Assembly: GCF_003626975.1 (NCBI RefSeq)
Contig: NZ_CP032616.1
Location: forward strand, 3,472,001 to 3,536,000
DNA from: Pseudomonas sp. DY-1
Lineage (GTDB): Bacteria > Pseudomonadota > Gammaproteobacteria > Pseudomonadales > Pseudomonadaceae
Reading direction: 5' to 3'
DNA: 64,000 nt
The notes under the pieces were generated by a model. It ran no database searches and was not told the DNA's origin. It was given only the letters and a program-made list of their open reading frames with translations. Below, in pieces: positions 51,823 through 60,595 of this stretch (position 1 is the first letter of the stretch; each line of letters begins with the position of its first letter). A program made the translations under genes and the position numbers.

Positions 51823-52478
51823 GCATCCGCCCGCGTACGGTCACAGGGGCGGGTGCCCGGCCCAGACCCGGCACTCTCGGCAACGGTCGCAGCGGCGCTC
51901 GCCGCACGGGATTGGTGGGGGCCATCCAGTGGCTACCGACGCTGCTGCGCGGCCGCCCGCGCCAAGCCACCGACCTGATCCGCGCGCCGCGTAGCCAGCG
52001 CCCCGAGCAACTCTGGCTGGTGGTAGTGGATGCTTCCGCCTCTACCCGCCGCCACGGCGCCCTGACACAGGCCAAAGGGTTGCTGACGAGCCTGTTCGAA
52101 GCGGCTTACCGCCAACGTGCGCGCCTCGCTGTGCTGCACGCCACTGGCCGTCAGCCCAAGTGGCTCTGGCAAGGTCAAAAAGCGTCCCCCGCCCTGCATC
52201 ACTGGCTCGCCGAACTCGGCGCTGGCGGCGGCACGCCACTGATTGATGCCCTGCAGCAATCGGCCACCTGGCTGGCGCGTCGACAACGACAGAAACCAGC
52301 CGAGGAGCAGCGTCTGCTGGTGCTTACCGATGGGCGCTTGAAGGACTGGCCTGCGCTGGTGCCGTTGGGCTGCCCGACGCTGCTGGTGGATATCGAAGGT
52401 GGGCCGATCAGGCTAGGTCGGGCGAAGAAACTGGCGCAAGAGTTGGAAGCGGAGTACCGAGTCATTTCCGAGCTCTAG
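51747..52478 (+). CDS. ChlD-like von Willebrand factor A protein
   Basis: 243 residues. The basic N-terminal 80 residues lead to a VWA domain with the MIDAS motif [11 protein letters not shown], then [10 protein letters not shown] (Thr of MIDAS) and [11 protein letters not shown]. Matches the C-terminal half of ChlD/CobT, which couples an I-type ATPase to the large chelatase subunit. It lacks the N-terminal AAA+ domain of full ChlD. ATG 51747 overlaps the ChlI-like gene by 76 bases. The true start may lie further in, for example a TTG/GTG pair near residue 54, as no ribosome binding site clearly decides it. Confidence 0.78.
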   Translation: MGRVARPGGADGRTARPAALAKKALSIRPRTVTGAGARPRPGTLGNGRSGARRTGLVGAIQWLPTLLRGRPRQATDLIRAPRSQRPEQLWLVVVDASASTRRHGALTQAKGLLTSLFEAAYRQRARLAVLHATGRQPKWLWQGQKASPALHHWLAELGAGGGTPLIDALQQSATWLARRQRQKPAEEQRLLVLTDGRLKDWPALVPLGCPTLLVDIEGGPIRLGRAKKLAQELEAEYRVISEL

Positions 52479-52480
52479 GC

Positions 52481-52520
52481 CAGCCCCCTCTCCCTCCGGG
52501 AGAGGGTTGGGGTGAGGGTG
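52481..52520. repeat. CTCTCCC-GGGAGAGGG hairpin repeat
   Basis: CCCCCTCTCCCTCCGGGAGA followed by GGGTTGGGGTGAGGG. Same family as at 3.55 and 45.3 kb, here between convergent genes where it might act as a terminator. Confidence 0.55.
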
Positions 52521-52546
52521 CCTTGGTATGCGGCTCCAGGTACCGA

Positions 52547-53254
52547 TCAGACCTTCATCAACATGTCCGGCACCGACCGCCCTTCCACAATCCTTTCCTG
52601 CACCCAGCGCAGGACCTCTTCCTCATCGCGAATCCGGTACCACTCCCCTTCCGGGTAAAGGCTGGCGGTCGGGCCGAGGTCGCACGGGAACTGGCATTGG
52701 GTGCGGGTAATGTGTACACCGCCGTCGCATTCCAGTTTGCCGGCGGCCTTGAGGGTTTCCCGCAGTTTCTTCCACAGCGGCAGGGCGCCGCGGCGGGTGC
52801 AGCGCGGGCCGTTGCACAGCAGGAGGCGGCGAGCATGGGGTGGGATGCAGGACCAGGCGTGTTGCTCTGGCAGCGCGGGTACGTTCACGCAGTCCAGGTG
52901 CAGTTCGCGGCGCTCGGCCAGCGCACAGGCAGCGCCGGCCGGGTCGCTGTCGAACTGGCCGAGCAGGCTGACGACGAAGACGTGTTCAGGGGCCTCCAAA
53001 ACAGCCAGCTCACTGCGCAACCAGTCCAGGTGTTGGGCGGAGGATTGCGGTTCGAGATCGATCACCAGCAGCGGGCGCGGGCTTTCTTCAACGCGCTGCC
53101 ACAGTGGCTCGTAGCCGGAGCTCGTATCGACGATATCGGCCAGGGCCTCGTCGCCATGCAGGGCGCCAAGTTGGCGGCGGAAAAGTTCGGCGAAGGCGCC
53201 TTCAGAGAGGTCCGGCCCGGCGAACAGCACGCGGGCGTAGGGTGTTGCGGTCAT
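52547..53254 (-). CDS. [2Fe-2S] ferredoxin-like protein of the cobalamin cluster
   Basis: 235 residues. C-terminal thioredoxin-like ferredoxin domain with Cys147 and Cys152 (CNGPRC) and Cys187 and Cys191 (CQFPC), expected to ligate a [2Fe-2S] centre. The N-terminal 125 residues form an alpha/beta domain I cannot name (ARVLFAGPDLSEGAFAELF). Its start overlaps cobK by 4 bases, so it belongs to the cobL-cobK transcript. It may donate electrons to CobG or to cobalt reduction; this is inference from position. Confidence 0.75.
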   Translation of the reverse strand: MTATPYARVLFAGPDLSEGAFAELFRRQLGALHGDEALADIVDTSSGYEPLWQRVEESPRPLLVIDLEPQSSAQHLDWLRSELAVLEAPEHVFVVSLLGQFDSDPAGAACALAERRELHLDCVNVPALPEQHAWSCIPPHARRLLLCNGPRCTRRGALPLWKKLRETLKAAGKLECDGGVHITRTQCQFPCDLGPTASLYPEGEWYRIRDEEEVLRWVQERIVEGRSVPDMLMKV

Positions 53255-53982
53255 GGTGTTTCCAGGTAGGTAGCGAGGGACTGCCAGAGACCCTCGACGG
53301 AATCAAATTCTCGGGCCACGGCGGGAAGCTCCGGGCGCTTGAGGATCAGTACCGGCAACCCGAGCTCGCGCGCCACCTGCAGCTTGGGTTCGGTGGACTG
53401 GCTGCCACTGTTCTTGCTGATCAGCACATCGCTTGCCAATCGGGCGAACAACTCGCGCTCACCGTCGAGGTTGAACGGACCACGCGCACCGATCACCTCG
53501 TAGCGCGGGCCGGCAGGCTGGCCTTGCAGGCAGCGCACCGTCCAGTGCTGCTGCGCTGGAATCTCATGCAGATGCTCCAACGGCTCGCGGCCGAGGGTGA
53601 AGAAGGGGCGGCGAAAATCCTTCAGGACGGCAATCAGTTCGGCCCAGTCGGCCACATCACGCCAGTCATCTTCAGGGCCTGCCTGCCAGCCGGAGCGCCG
53701 CAGCGCCCAACAGGCAATGCCGGCCAGCTCGGCAGCTGCCGCGGCGTTGTGGCTGATCTGAGCGGCATAGGGATGAGTCGCATCGACCAGCAGGCTGATG
53801 CCTTCTTCCTCGATGAAACGGGCCATCCCTTCCGCTCCGCCAAAACCGCCGACACGAACCTGGCAGGCAAGGTCGTCCGGCACCTTACCGAGGCCAGCGA
53901 GGCTGTAGACATGATCGGGACCGAGACGCCGCGACAGCGCCAGCGCTTCGGTGATGCCGCCCAGCAGCAGGATGCGTTTCAT
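53251..53982 (-). CDS. cobK: Precorrin-6A reductase
   Basis: 243 residues. MKRILLLGGITEALALSRRL is the NADPH-binding start; ISLLVDATHPYAAQISHNAAAA and SDVLISKNSGSQSTEPKLQVARELGLPVLILKRP are diagnostic CobK/CbiJ blocks. Reduces precorrin-6A to 6B. Sits between cobL (22-base gap) and the ferredoxin-like gene. Confidence 0.94.
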   Translation of the reverse strand: MKRILLLGGITEALALSRRLGPDHVYSLAGLGKVPDDLACQVRVGGFGGAEGMARFIEEEGISLLVDATHPYAAQISHNAAAAAELAGIACWALRRSGWQAGPEDDWRDVADWAELIAVLKDFRRPFFTLGREPLEHLHEIPAQQHWTVRCLQGQPAGPRYEVIGARGPFNLDGERELFARLASDVLISKNSGSQSTEPKLQVARELGLPVLILKRPELPAVAREFDSVEGLWQSLATYLETP

Positions 53983-54004
53983 CGTTGTTCCACACTGGTC
54001 GGAG

Positions 54005-55207
54005 TCAAGGCTTCACCACGTCCAGCAGCGTGATCGGCAGGGCCGAGCGCCAGGTATCGAAGCCGCCCAATGGTTGGGCCTGGGCGACGGCGATACGGGT
54101 GAGCTCGCCACCATGGCTTTCACGGAAGGCCACCAGCATCGCTTCGCTCTGCAGCGTCACGGCATTGGCAACCAGGCGGCCGCCCGGTTTGAGCTGGTTC
54201 CAGCAGCGATCCAGAACGCCCGGTTCGGTGACGCCACCGCCGATGAAAATGGCATCCGGCTCTGGCAGCCCCTCCAGCGCTAGCGGGGCCTGGCCCGCGA
54301 CCAGCTGCAACGCAGGTACGCCAAGCGCATCGCGGTTATGGCGGATGTGCGCCTGGCGGCCTTCGTTGGCTTCGATGGCAATGGCCCGGCAGCTCGGATG
54401 CGCGCGCATCCACTCGATACCGATGGAGCCGCATCCGGCACCGACATCCCAGAGCAGTTCGCCGGGACGCGGCGCCAGACGCGCCAGGGTAATGGCACGG
54501 ACGTCACGTTTGGTGAGCTGCCCGTCGTGGCGATAGGCGTCGTCCGGCAGACCGGTGGTCGATGGCAGTGAGCGCGCGCCTTCGCCGGACTGGATTTCAA
54601 TGGCGACCAAATTGAGTGCGGCAACCTCGTCGAGGGACCAGTCGCGGGCGATGCCATCGATACGACGCTCACGCTCACCGCCAAGATGCTCCAGCACGAC
54701 AAGGCGGCTGGGGCCATAACCCGCCTCGGCCAGCAGGCCGGCAATGGACGCCGGACTGCAACCATCGTTGCTCAGCACCAGCAGGCGGGCACCGTCGTGC
54801 AGATGGGCATTGAGCGTCGCCAGGGGACGAGCGACGACGGAGAGCAGGGTCACGTCCTGCAATGGCCAACCCAGGCGGGCGGCCGCCAGCGAGTAGGACG
54901 AGGGCGCGGGAATCACCTGCATCTCGGCCACCGCAACCTGCCGCGCCAGACTGGCGCCGACGCCGAACAGCATGGGGTCGCCGCTGGCCAGCACGCAGAC
55001 TGGTGTGCCACGTTTTTCCAGCACCGGGGCCAGCGAGAAGGGGCTTGGCCAGGGGTTGCGGCGGGCCCGGATGCAATGCGGCAGCAGGTCGAGCTGGCGC
55101 GGGCTTCCGACCACTTCGACGGCAGCCAGCAAGGCACGGCGCGCGGCCTTGCCCAGACCCGCATAGCCGTCTTCACCTATTCCCACCACTGTCAGCCAGG
55201 GCTGCAT
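54005..55207 (-). CDS. cobL: Precorrin-6B C5,C15-methyltransferase (decarboxylating)
   Basis: 400 residues. N-terminal CbiE-type domain ([60 protein letters not shown]) and C-terminal CbiT-type domain ([36 protein letters not shown]). Methylates C5 and C15 and decarboxylates the C12 acetate. ATG 55207 gives the family start [11 protein letters not shown]; the longer frame runs through the riboswitch and into cobG. First gene of the minus-strand cobL-cobK-ferredoxin run, divergent from cobG. Confidence 0.94.
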   Translation of the reverse strand: MQPWLTVVGIGEDGYAGLGKAARRALLAAVEVVGSPRQLDLLPHCIRARRNPWPSPFSLAPVLEKRGTPVCVLASGDPMLFGVGASLARQVAVAEMQVIPAPSSYSLAAARLGWPLQDVTLLSVVARPLATLNAHLHDGARLLVLSNDGCSPASIAGLLAEAGYGPSRLVVLEHLGGERERRIDGIARDWSLDEVAALNLVAIEIQSGEGARSLPSTTGLPDDAYRHDGQLTKRDVRAITLARLAPRPGELLWDVGAGCGSIGIEWMRAHPSCRAIAIEANEGRQAHIRHNRDALGVPALQLVAGQAPLALEGLPEPDAIFIGGGVTEPGVLDRCWNQLKPGGRLVANAVTLQSEAMLVAFRESHGGELTRIAVAQAQPLGGFDTWRSALPITLLDVVKP

Positions 55208-55302
55208 TCGCTGTCCTCGATTCCAGAAAAGCACGACCATTCGGCTCCCGACAGGCAGCCTTTTCATAGGTCCGGGCAAAGCGGGCATAATAGCGCCCTT
55301 CA

Positions 55303-55464
55303 TCGGTTGCCGGCGCGGCACACAATCGCTCCGGCTTAAAGGGAACACGGATAAACCGTGGCTGCCCCCGCAACTGTAAGCAGCGAGTCCATGCATTCTG
55401 GTCACTGGAAACACTCCGGGAAGGCCGCACGGGACGACGACCTGCCAGCCAGGAGACCTGCCGA
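55303..55464 (+). ncRNA. Cobalamin riboswitch upstream of cobGHIJ
   Basis: Plus-strand elements: CATCGGTTGCCGGCGCGG, AAAGGGAACACGG, GGCTGCCCCCGCAACTGTAAG, TCACTGG, CCGGGAAGGCC, and AGCCAGGAGACCTGCC. About 100 bases before cobG. Confidence 0.95.
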
Positions 55465-55566
55465 TGGAACCAGTCGCGTGTGTACGCATCGAGCGGGGTG
55501 TATCGATGCAACGTTGTCCCTGTATCAGGGAACCGGGTCGCCGCGACGCCAACCATGGTGACCTGA

Positions 55567-56883
55567 GTGAAACACGCCCAGCCCACAGCGCCATCCGTCC
55601 GCCCCTCGGCATGCCCGGGGCTGCTGCGTATCGTCCAGGCGAAGGACGGCGGCATCTGCCGGATCAAACTGCCCTGCGGCCGCCTGGATTCGCATCAGGC
55701 CCGCGCCATTGCGGCAGCCGCAACCCAGCATGCCAGCGGCGTGATCGAAGCCACCAATCGCTCCAACCTGCAGATTCGTGGCGTGAAGGCCGACGCCGAA
55801 CAGGCGTTGATCGACGCCTTGCTCGCCGCGCGCCTGGGTGCGGACTCCCCCGGCGCCGACGATGTACGCAACCTGATGGTCAGTCCGCTCGCCGGACTCG
55901 ACCCGTCCGCCCTTGTGGATATCTCGCCCCTGGCCGCGCGGATTCTTGCGCTGCTGCAGGACAAGGCGCACTTCCACGCCTTGTCGCCAAAGTTCGCCCT
56001 GCTGTTGGACGGCGGCGAGTCGATGGCAATGCTGGAACACCCCCACGATCTCTGGGTCTCGGCCATGGGCACCGGCGACCATGCGCAGTTCGCCTTCGGC
56101 CTGGCGGGCTGCCCACCGCAATCGACGGGTGACGTCCCTGCCCTGGCCGCCGTACCGCGCGCCCAGGTACCCGCACTGGTAGAGGCCCTGCTGGACCTGT
56201 TCCTCGAACTGGCGACGCCCGAGCAGACGCGCATGCGCCACCTGCTCGCGGAACACCCGGAGGGCGACCTGCTGCTGCGTCTGCAACAGCGGCTGGACGT
56301 CCCGCTGCTGCCCGTCGGCGACTGGCACAGACCCGCCCCGCAACCCTTTGCCCATCTCGGCATTCACGATGGCCGCCATGTCGGTGGCGCGCCCGCCCTC
56401 GGCCGGCTGGATGCCACGCAACTCAAGGCACTGGCCGATCTCGCCGACAGCCTGGGCGACGGCAACCTGCGTCTGACGCCCTGGCAATCGGTGCTGCTGC
56501 CCAATGCCCGTGATCCCGAAGCGGTCCAGCAAGCAATGCATGACCTCGGTCTGGCAACCAATGCGAACGCCCCGTTGGCGCGACTGGTTGCCTGTACCGG
56601 TTCGGCTGGCTGCGCCAGGGGGCTGGCGGATACCAAGTCCGATGCCCTGGCCCTGGCGGCGCTGCTGCCGCCAGGCGCGGTGGTTCACCTCAGCGGCTGC
56701 CCGCGCTCCTGCGCCTCGGCCCATGTGGCGCCCTTTACCCTTCTGGCCACGGGCCCCGGCCAATATGACCTATACCAGCGCGGCGGCGTCGGCTTTGGCC
56801 GATTGCTAGCGCGCGACATCAGCCTCAAGGAAGCCGGCGAACGCCTGGCCTCCCCTCCTGACACCTGGAGTTCCACCCAATGA
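55567..56883 (+). CDS. cobG: Precorrin-3B synthase (monooxygenase)
   Basis: 438 residues. Sulfite/nitrite-reductase-like fold; ferredoxin-like half-domains near residues 20-75 and 275-345, and the [4Fe-4S]/siroheme-type cysteine pattern C-x5-C (CTGSAGC) and C-x3-C (CPRSC). Uses O2 to make precorrin-3B, which marks the pathway as aerobic. Starts with GTG immediately after an in-frame stop, with a weak ribosome binding site. First gene of cobG-cobH-cobI-cobJ behind a riboswitch; overlaps cobH by 4 bases. Confidence 0.92.
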   Translation: MKHAQPTAPSVRPSACPGLLRIVQAKDGGICRIKLPCGRLDSHQARAIAAAATQHASGVIEATNRSNLQIRGVKADAEQALIDALLAARLGADSPGADDVRNLMVSPLAGLDPSALVDISPLAARILALLQDKAHFHALSPKFALLLDGGESMAMLEHPHDLWVSAMGTGDHAQFAFGLAGCPPQSTGDVPALAAVPRAQVPALVEALLDLFLELATPEQTRMRHLLAEHPEGDLLLRLQQRLDVPLLPVGDWHRPAPQPFAHLGIHDGRHVGGAPALGRLDATQLKALADLADSLGDGNLRLTPWQSVLLPNARDPEAVQQAMHDLGLATNANAPLARLVACTGSAGCARGLADTKSDALALAALLPPGAVVHLSGCPRSCASAHVAPFTLLATGPGQYDLYQRGGVGFGRLLARDISLKEAGERLASPPDTWSSTQ

Positions 56884-57506
56884 TCGAGTACATCCGCGAT
56901 GGTCAGGAGATCTATCGCAACTCCTTTTCCATCATTCGCGCCGAGGCCAAACTGGCCGGCATTCCCGCGGACCTGGAAAAACTCGCAGTGCGAGTGATCC
57001 ACGCCTGCGGCATGGTCGATGTGGTGGAAGACCTGCGCTTCTCACCCGGCGCCGGTGCCGCCGGCCGCACCGCCCTGGCCACCGGCGCACCGATTCTCTG
57101 TGATGCACGCATGGTGGCCGAGGGCATTACCCGCGCACGCCTGCCGGCAGACAACAAAGTCATCTGCACCCTCAATGATCCCGGCGTTCCGGAGCTGGCC
57201 CGCGAGTTGGGCAACACCCGCTCGGCGGTGGCGCTGGAGCACTGGCGCGAACACCTTGAAGGCAGCGTGGTGGTGATCGGCAATGCTCCCACCGCGCTCT
57301 TTTACCTGCTGGAAATGCTCGATGCCGGCGCACCGAAACCGGCGCTGATCCTTGGCTTCCCGGTGGGCTTCGTCGGCGCGGCGGAATCCAAGGACATGCT
57401 CGCCGCCGACAGCCGCGGCGTGCCCTATGTGATCGTGCGGGGCCGTCGCGGCGGCAGCGCCATGGCCGCAGCAGCGGTCAACGCACTGGCCACGGAGGTG
57501 GAATGA
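56880..57506 (+). CDS. cobH: Precorrin-8X methylmutase
   Basis: 208 residues. [40 protein letters not shown] (catalytic His region), [12 protein letters not shown] and [15 protein letters not shown] are diagnostic. Moves the C11 methyl to C12 to form hydrogenobyrinate. Overlaps both cobG and cobI by 4 bases. Confidence 0.95.
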   Translation: MIEYIRDGQEIYRNSFSIIRAEAKLAGIPADLEKLAVRVIHACGMVDVVEDLRFSPGAGAAGRTALATGAPILCDARMVAEGITRARLPADNKVICTLNDPGVPELARELGNTRSAVALEHWREHLEGSVVVIGNAPTALFYLLEMLDAGAPKPALILGFPVGFVGAAESKDMLAADSRGVPYVIVRGRRGGSAMAAAAVNALATEVE

Positions 57507-58252
57507 TGAACGGCAAAGGACGGCTGATCGGCCTCGGCGTGGGCCCCGGCGACCCGGAACTGATCACACTCAAGGCACTGCGCCTGCTGCAATCGGCACC
57601 TGTAGTGGGCTACTTCGTGGCCAAGGCGAAGGCCAGCCAGGGTCAGGGCGGCAACGCGTTCGGCATCATCGAACAGCACCTCACCGACGCCCAGCAGCGC
57701 ATGCCGCTGGTGTACCCCGTGACCACCGAAAAGCTGGAGCCGCCGCTGTCCTACGAGACGGTGATCAGCGACTTCTACGATACCGCCGCCGAACAGGTCG
57801 CCCAGCATCTGGAAGCCGGCCGTGACGTTGCCGTGATCTGCGAGGGCGATCCCTTCTTCTACGGTTCCTACATGTACCTGCACGACCGCCTGGCCGCGCG
57901 TTACGACGTGGAAGTGGTGCCCGGCGTCTGCTCCATGCTGGGCAGCGCGGCGGTGCTCGGCGTGCCGCTGGTGTACCGCAACCAGAGTCTTTCAGTGCTC
58001 TCCGGCGTGCTGCCGGAGGAAGAACTCAAGGCGCGCCTGGCGGACGCAGAAGCGGCCGTGGTGATGAAGCTCGGGCGCAACTTCGACAAGGTGCGCCGGG
58101 TTCTGCAGGACCTCGGCATCGCCAGCCGTGCCCATTACGTCGAGCGCGCGACCATGACCAACCAGCGCATCGTGCCGCTGGATGAGGTGGACCCCATGGC
58201 CTCGCCCTACTTCTCGATGATCGTCATCCCCGGCCAGAAGTGGAGAGGCTGA
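57503..58252 (+). CDS. cobI: Precorrin-2 C20-methyltransferase
   Basis: 249 residues. [38 protein letters not shown] and [19 protein letters not shown] match CobI/CbiL. Converts precorrin-2 to precorrin-3A. Begins ATGATG after GGAGG, overlapping the cobH stop. Confidence 0.95.
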   Translation: MMNGKGRLIGLGVGPGDPELITLKALRLLQSAPVVGYFVAKAKASQGQGGNAFGIIEQHLTDAQQRMPLVYPVTTEKLEPPLSYETVISDFYDTAAEQVAQHLEAGRDVAVICEGDPFFYGSYMYLHDRLAARYDVEVVPGVCSMLGSAAVLGVPLVYRNQSLSVLSGVLPEEELKARLADAEAAVVMKLGRNFDKVRRVLQDLGIASRAHYVERATMTNQRIVPLDEVDPMASPYFSMIVIPGQKWRG

Positions 58253-58275
58253 TGCCGTTCGGGATGTCCGTGCCC

Positions 58276-58326
58276 GTAGGGTGCGCCAGCGCGCCAACGA
58301 CTTCCGGTGCGCACGGCGCACGCTAC
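58276..58326. repeat. GTAGGGTGCGCC...GGTGCGCACGGCGCACGCTAC inverted repeat
   Basis: Fills the 89-base gap between cobI and cobJ. Similar to the element at 22967-23015. Confidence 0.55.
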
Positions 58327-58341
58327 CTGTGGAACTCTGCC

Positions 58342-59991
58342 ATGCATAACCCTCCGGCCATCGTCCTCCTCGGCAACGGCGGCGTGCCCATCGCCAAGCG
58401 CATCCAGGCGCTTTATCCACAGGCACGCATCCTCGGCCTGTCCGGGCGCGTCGAAGGTGCCGACGACAGCTACGCCGAGTTCGGCGAAACCCTGCGCGAG
58501 CTCTACCGCACCGACACGCCGATCATCGCCCTGTGCGCCGCCGGCATCGTCATTCGCACCCTGGCTCCGCTACTGGCGAATAAAGGCGCCGAACCGCCGG
58601 TGCTGGCGGTGGCCGAGGACGGAAGCGCCGTGGTGCCCCTGCTTGGCGGCATCGGCGGCGTGAATCGCATGGCGCGGGAAATCGCCACGATCCTGGAGGT
58701 GGCGCCGGCCATCACCACCAGCGGCGAACTGCGCTTCGGTACCTGCCTGCTGGATCCGCCAAAGGGTTATGTGCTGGCTGACATCGAACAGGGCAAGCGC
58801 TTCGTGTCCGACCTTCTGGGTGGTGAATCCGTGCGCGTGCAGGGTGCAGCACCTTGGCTGGAAGAGGCTCACCTGCCACTGGCGGATGAAGCACAACGGG
58901 TCATCCACATCACCGCCAACGCGCGCGCAGCCGAACGTCATGAACTGCTGATCCACCCCCGCGTGGCTATCGCCCGCATCGACGGCGCGGCAGACGCGGA
59001 GGCTGTTCGTCTGGTGCTCACCGATGCCGGTTTGGCAGAGCGGTCCCTGGCGTGCCTGGTGGCGGACCATTCACGGATGGTGGATGCCGACCTGGCCACG
59101 ACTGCCGCCGCACTCGATGTCCCCCTGCGCTTCATCACCGATGAAACCGCCCTGCCGCCCCTGCACCAGCAAGCGCATGGCATTCGCCTCTACCTCGCGA
59201 CCGAGCCGGTGGACTCGGCGCTGCTCGGCCAGCCCCGTGGCCGCCTCACGGTGGTCGGCCTCGGTCCCGGCGCCGCCGAGTTCATGGTGCCGGCGGTACG
59301 CCAGGCACTGGACGAGGCCGAGGACCTGCTCGGTTACGAGACCTATATCCGCATGGCCGGCCCACTGCGCCCCGACCAGGTGGCGCACTGCACCGACAAT
59401 CGCGAAGAGCTCCAGCGCGCCCGCCATGCCTTCGAGCTCGCGGCAAACGGTCGCCGCGTGGTGGTGGTGTCGTCCGGCGACCCGGGCGTATTCGCCATGG
59501 CCGCCGCCGTGCTGGAAGCCCTGGATGAATCCCGCGATCCACGCTGGTTGCAGGTCGAGTTGCAGGTGTTCCCTGGCGTTTCCGCGGCGCTGGCCACTGC
59601 CGCCAAGGCCGGCGCGCCCCTGGGTCATGACTTCTGCCTGATTTCTCTGTCAGACAACCTCAAGCCCTGGGAAGTGATCGAGGACCGCCTCGACCACGCC
59701 GCGGCTGCCGACCTGGCCATGGCCTTCTACAACCCCATTTCCCGCGCCCGCCCATGGCAACTGGGCCGCGCCCTGGAAATCGTCGCCCGCCACCGTCGCC
59801 CGGAAACGGTGGTGGTGCTGGGCCGCGACATCGGCCGCCCGGCGGAGAAACTCATCCTCACCAGCCTCGGCGAGCTGACGCCGGAGCAGGTGGACATGCG
59901 CACCCTGGTGATCATCGGCTCGTCGTTGACCCGCCGGGTGCCAAAGGGCAATGGCGAGGATTGGGTGTACACGCCGCGCTGGTATCGCTAG
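58342..59991 (+). CDS. cobJ: CbiG-like domain fused to precorrin-3B C17-methyltransferase
   Basis: 549 residues. The first 295 are CbiG-like: IVLLGNGGVPIAKRIQALYP, ALCAAGIVIRTLAPLL, AVVPLLGGIGGVNRMAREIA, and a degenerate CbiG_C-like part near 190-270. From about residue 301 it is a CobJ SAM methyltransferase: RLTVVGLGPGAAEFMVPAVR, VVVVSSGDPGVFAMAAAVLE, VFPGVSAALATAAKAGAPLGHDFC, LAMAFYNPISRARPWQL. It methylates C17 with ring contraction. The CbiG part in an aerobic pathway has no settled role. ATG 58342 is chosen by homology, with only a weak GTGGAA upstream; a palindromic repeat separates it from cobI. Confidence 0.92.
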   Translation: MHNPPAIVLLGNGGVPIAKRIQALYPQARILGLSGRVEGADDSYAEFGETLRELYRTDTPIIALCAAGIVIRTLAPLLANKGAEPPVLAVAEDGSAVVPLLGGIGGVNRMAREIATILEVAPAITTSGELRFGTCLLDPPKGYVLADIEQGKRFVSDLLGGESVRVQGAAPWLEEAHLPLADEAQRVIHITANARAAERHELLIHPRVAIARIDGAADAEAVRLVLTDAGLAERSLACLVADHSRMVDADLATTAAALDVPLRFITDETALPPLHQQAHGIRLYLATEPVDSALLGQPRGRLTVVGLGPGAAEFMVPAVRQALDEAEDLLGYETYIRMAGPLRPDQVAHCTDNREELQRARHAFELAANGRRVVVVSSGDPGVFAMAAAVLEALDESRDPRWLQVELQVFPGVSAALATAAKAGAPLGHDFCLISLSDNLKPWEVIEDRLDHAAAADLAMAFYNPISRARPWQLGRALEIVARHRRPETVVVLGRDIGRPAEKLILTSLGELTPEQVDMRTLVIIGSSLTRRVPKGNGEDWVYTPRWYR

Positions 59992-60049
59992 CGGAGCGTG
60001 CGTATCAGGCAAGACCTAAGGTCGCTGTTGCAAAAGCCCAGGCGCACAA

Positions 60050-60070
60050 TGAAAATGCGATTAATTTTCA
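60050..60070. promoter_or_regulatory. Candidate Fur-type operator
   Basis: TGAAAAT-N7-ATTTTCA inverted repeat in an AT-rich stretch 28 bases before the sigma-factor start, where iron-regulated FecI-type genes carry Fur boxes. Spacing differs from the strict 7-1-7 model, so this is tentative. Confidence 0.4.
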
Positions 60071-60097
60071 TTTGTATCGCATGTCGCGGTGGCCTCA

Positions 60098-60595
60098 ATG
60101 TCCTCTCCCCATGTCACCCTCCAGGCGCTGTACAGCGAGCATCACGGCTGGCTAAAGAACTGGCTGCGCAGCAAGCTGGGCAATGCCGCCGATGCCGCGG
60201 ACCTGGCCCAGGACACGTTCCTGCGCCTACTGGGTAAGGGCGAGCACCTCGAACTGCGTACCCCCCGCGCATTCCTGCGCACCGTGGCGCGGGGGCTGGT
60301 GATCGACCACTGGCGCCGCGAGGAGTTGGAACGCGCCTACCTGGAAGCCCTGGCACAGCTGCCTGAGGCCGAGGCGCCCTCCCCCGAGGAGCGCGAACTG
60401 ATCCTCGAACTGCTGGAGCGCATCGCGCGGATGCTCGACCGTCTCAAGCCGAAGGCGCGCACCGCCTTCCTGCTGGCACAGTGCGAAGGCCTGCCCCACA
60501 AGGAAGTCGCCGCGCAGATGGGCATTTCCCTGCGCTCCGTGGAGCGCTACGTGGCGGACGCCCTGTACCACTGCTACCTGCTGAGGTTCGAATAA
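60098..60595 (+). CDS. FecI-like ECF sigma factor
   Basis: 165 residues. Sigma region 2 (LQALYSEHHGWLKNWLRSKL ... DLAQDTFLRLL, FLRTVARGLVIDHWRRE) and region 4 (LKPKARTAFLLAQCEGLPHKEVAAQMGISLRSVERYV). Matches iron-starvation sigma factors that transcribe a TonB receptor gene after surface signalling. ATG 60098 is preferred over a GTG three codons upstream. Its stop overlaps the fecR-like start by one base. Confidence 0.92.
   Translation: MSSPHVTLQALYSEHHGWLKNWLRSKLGNAADAADLAQDTFLRLLGKGEHLELRTPRAFLRTVARGLVIDHWRREELERAYLEALAQLPEAEAPSPEERELILELLERIARMLDRLKPKARTAFLLAQCEGLPHKEVAAQMGISLRSVERYVADALYHCYLLRFE

Noticed and set aside
55464..56132. 222-codon plus-strand frame starting just after the third cobalamin riboswitch
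   Set aside because: Out of frame with cobG and overlapping it; cobG has the conserved motifs.
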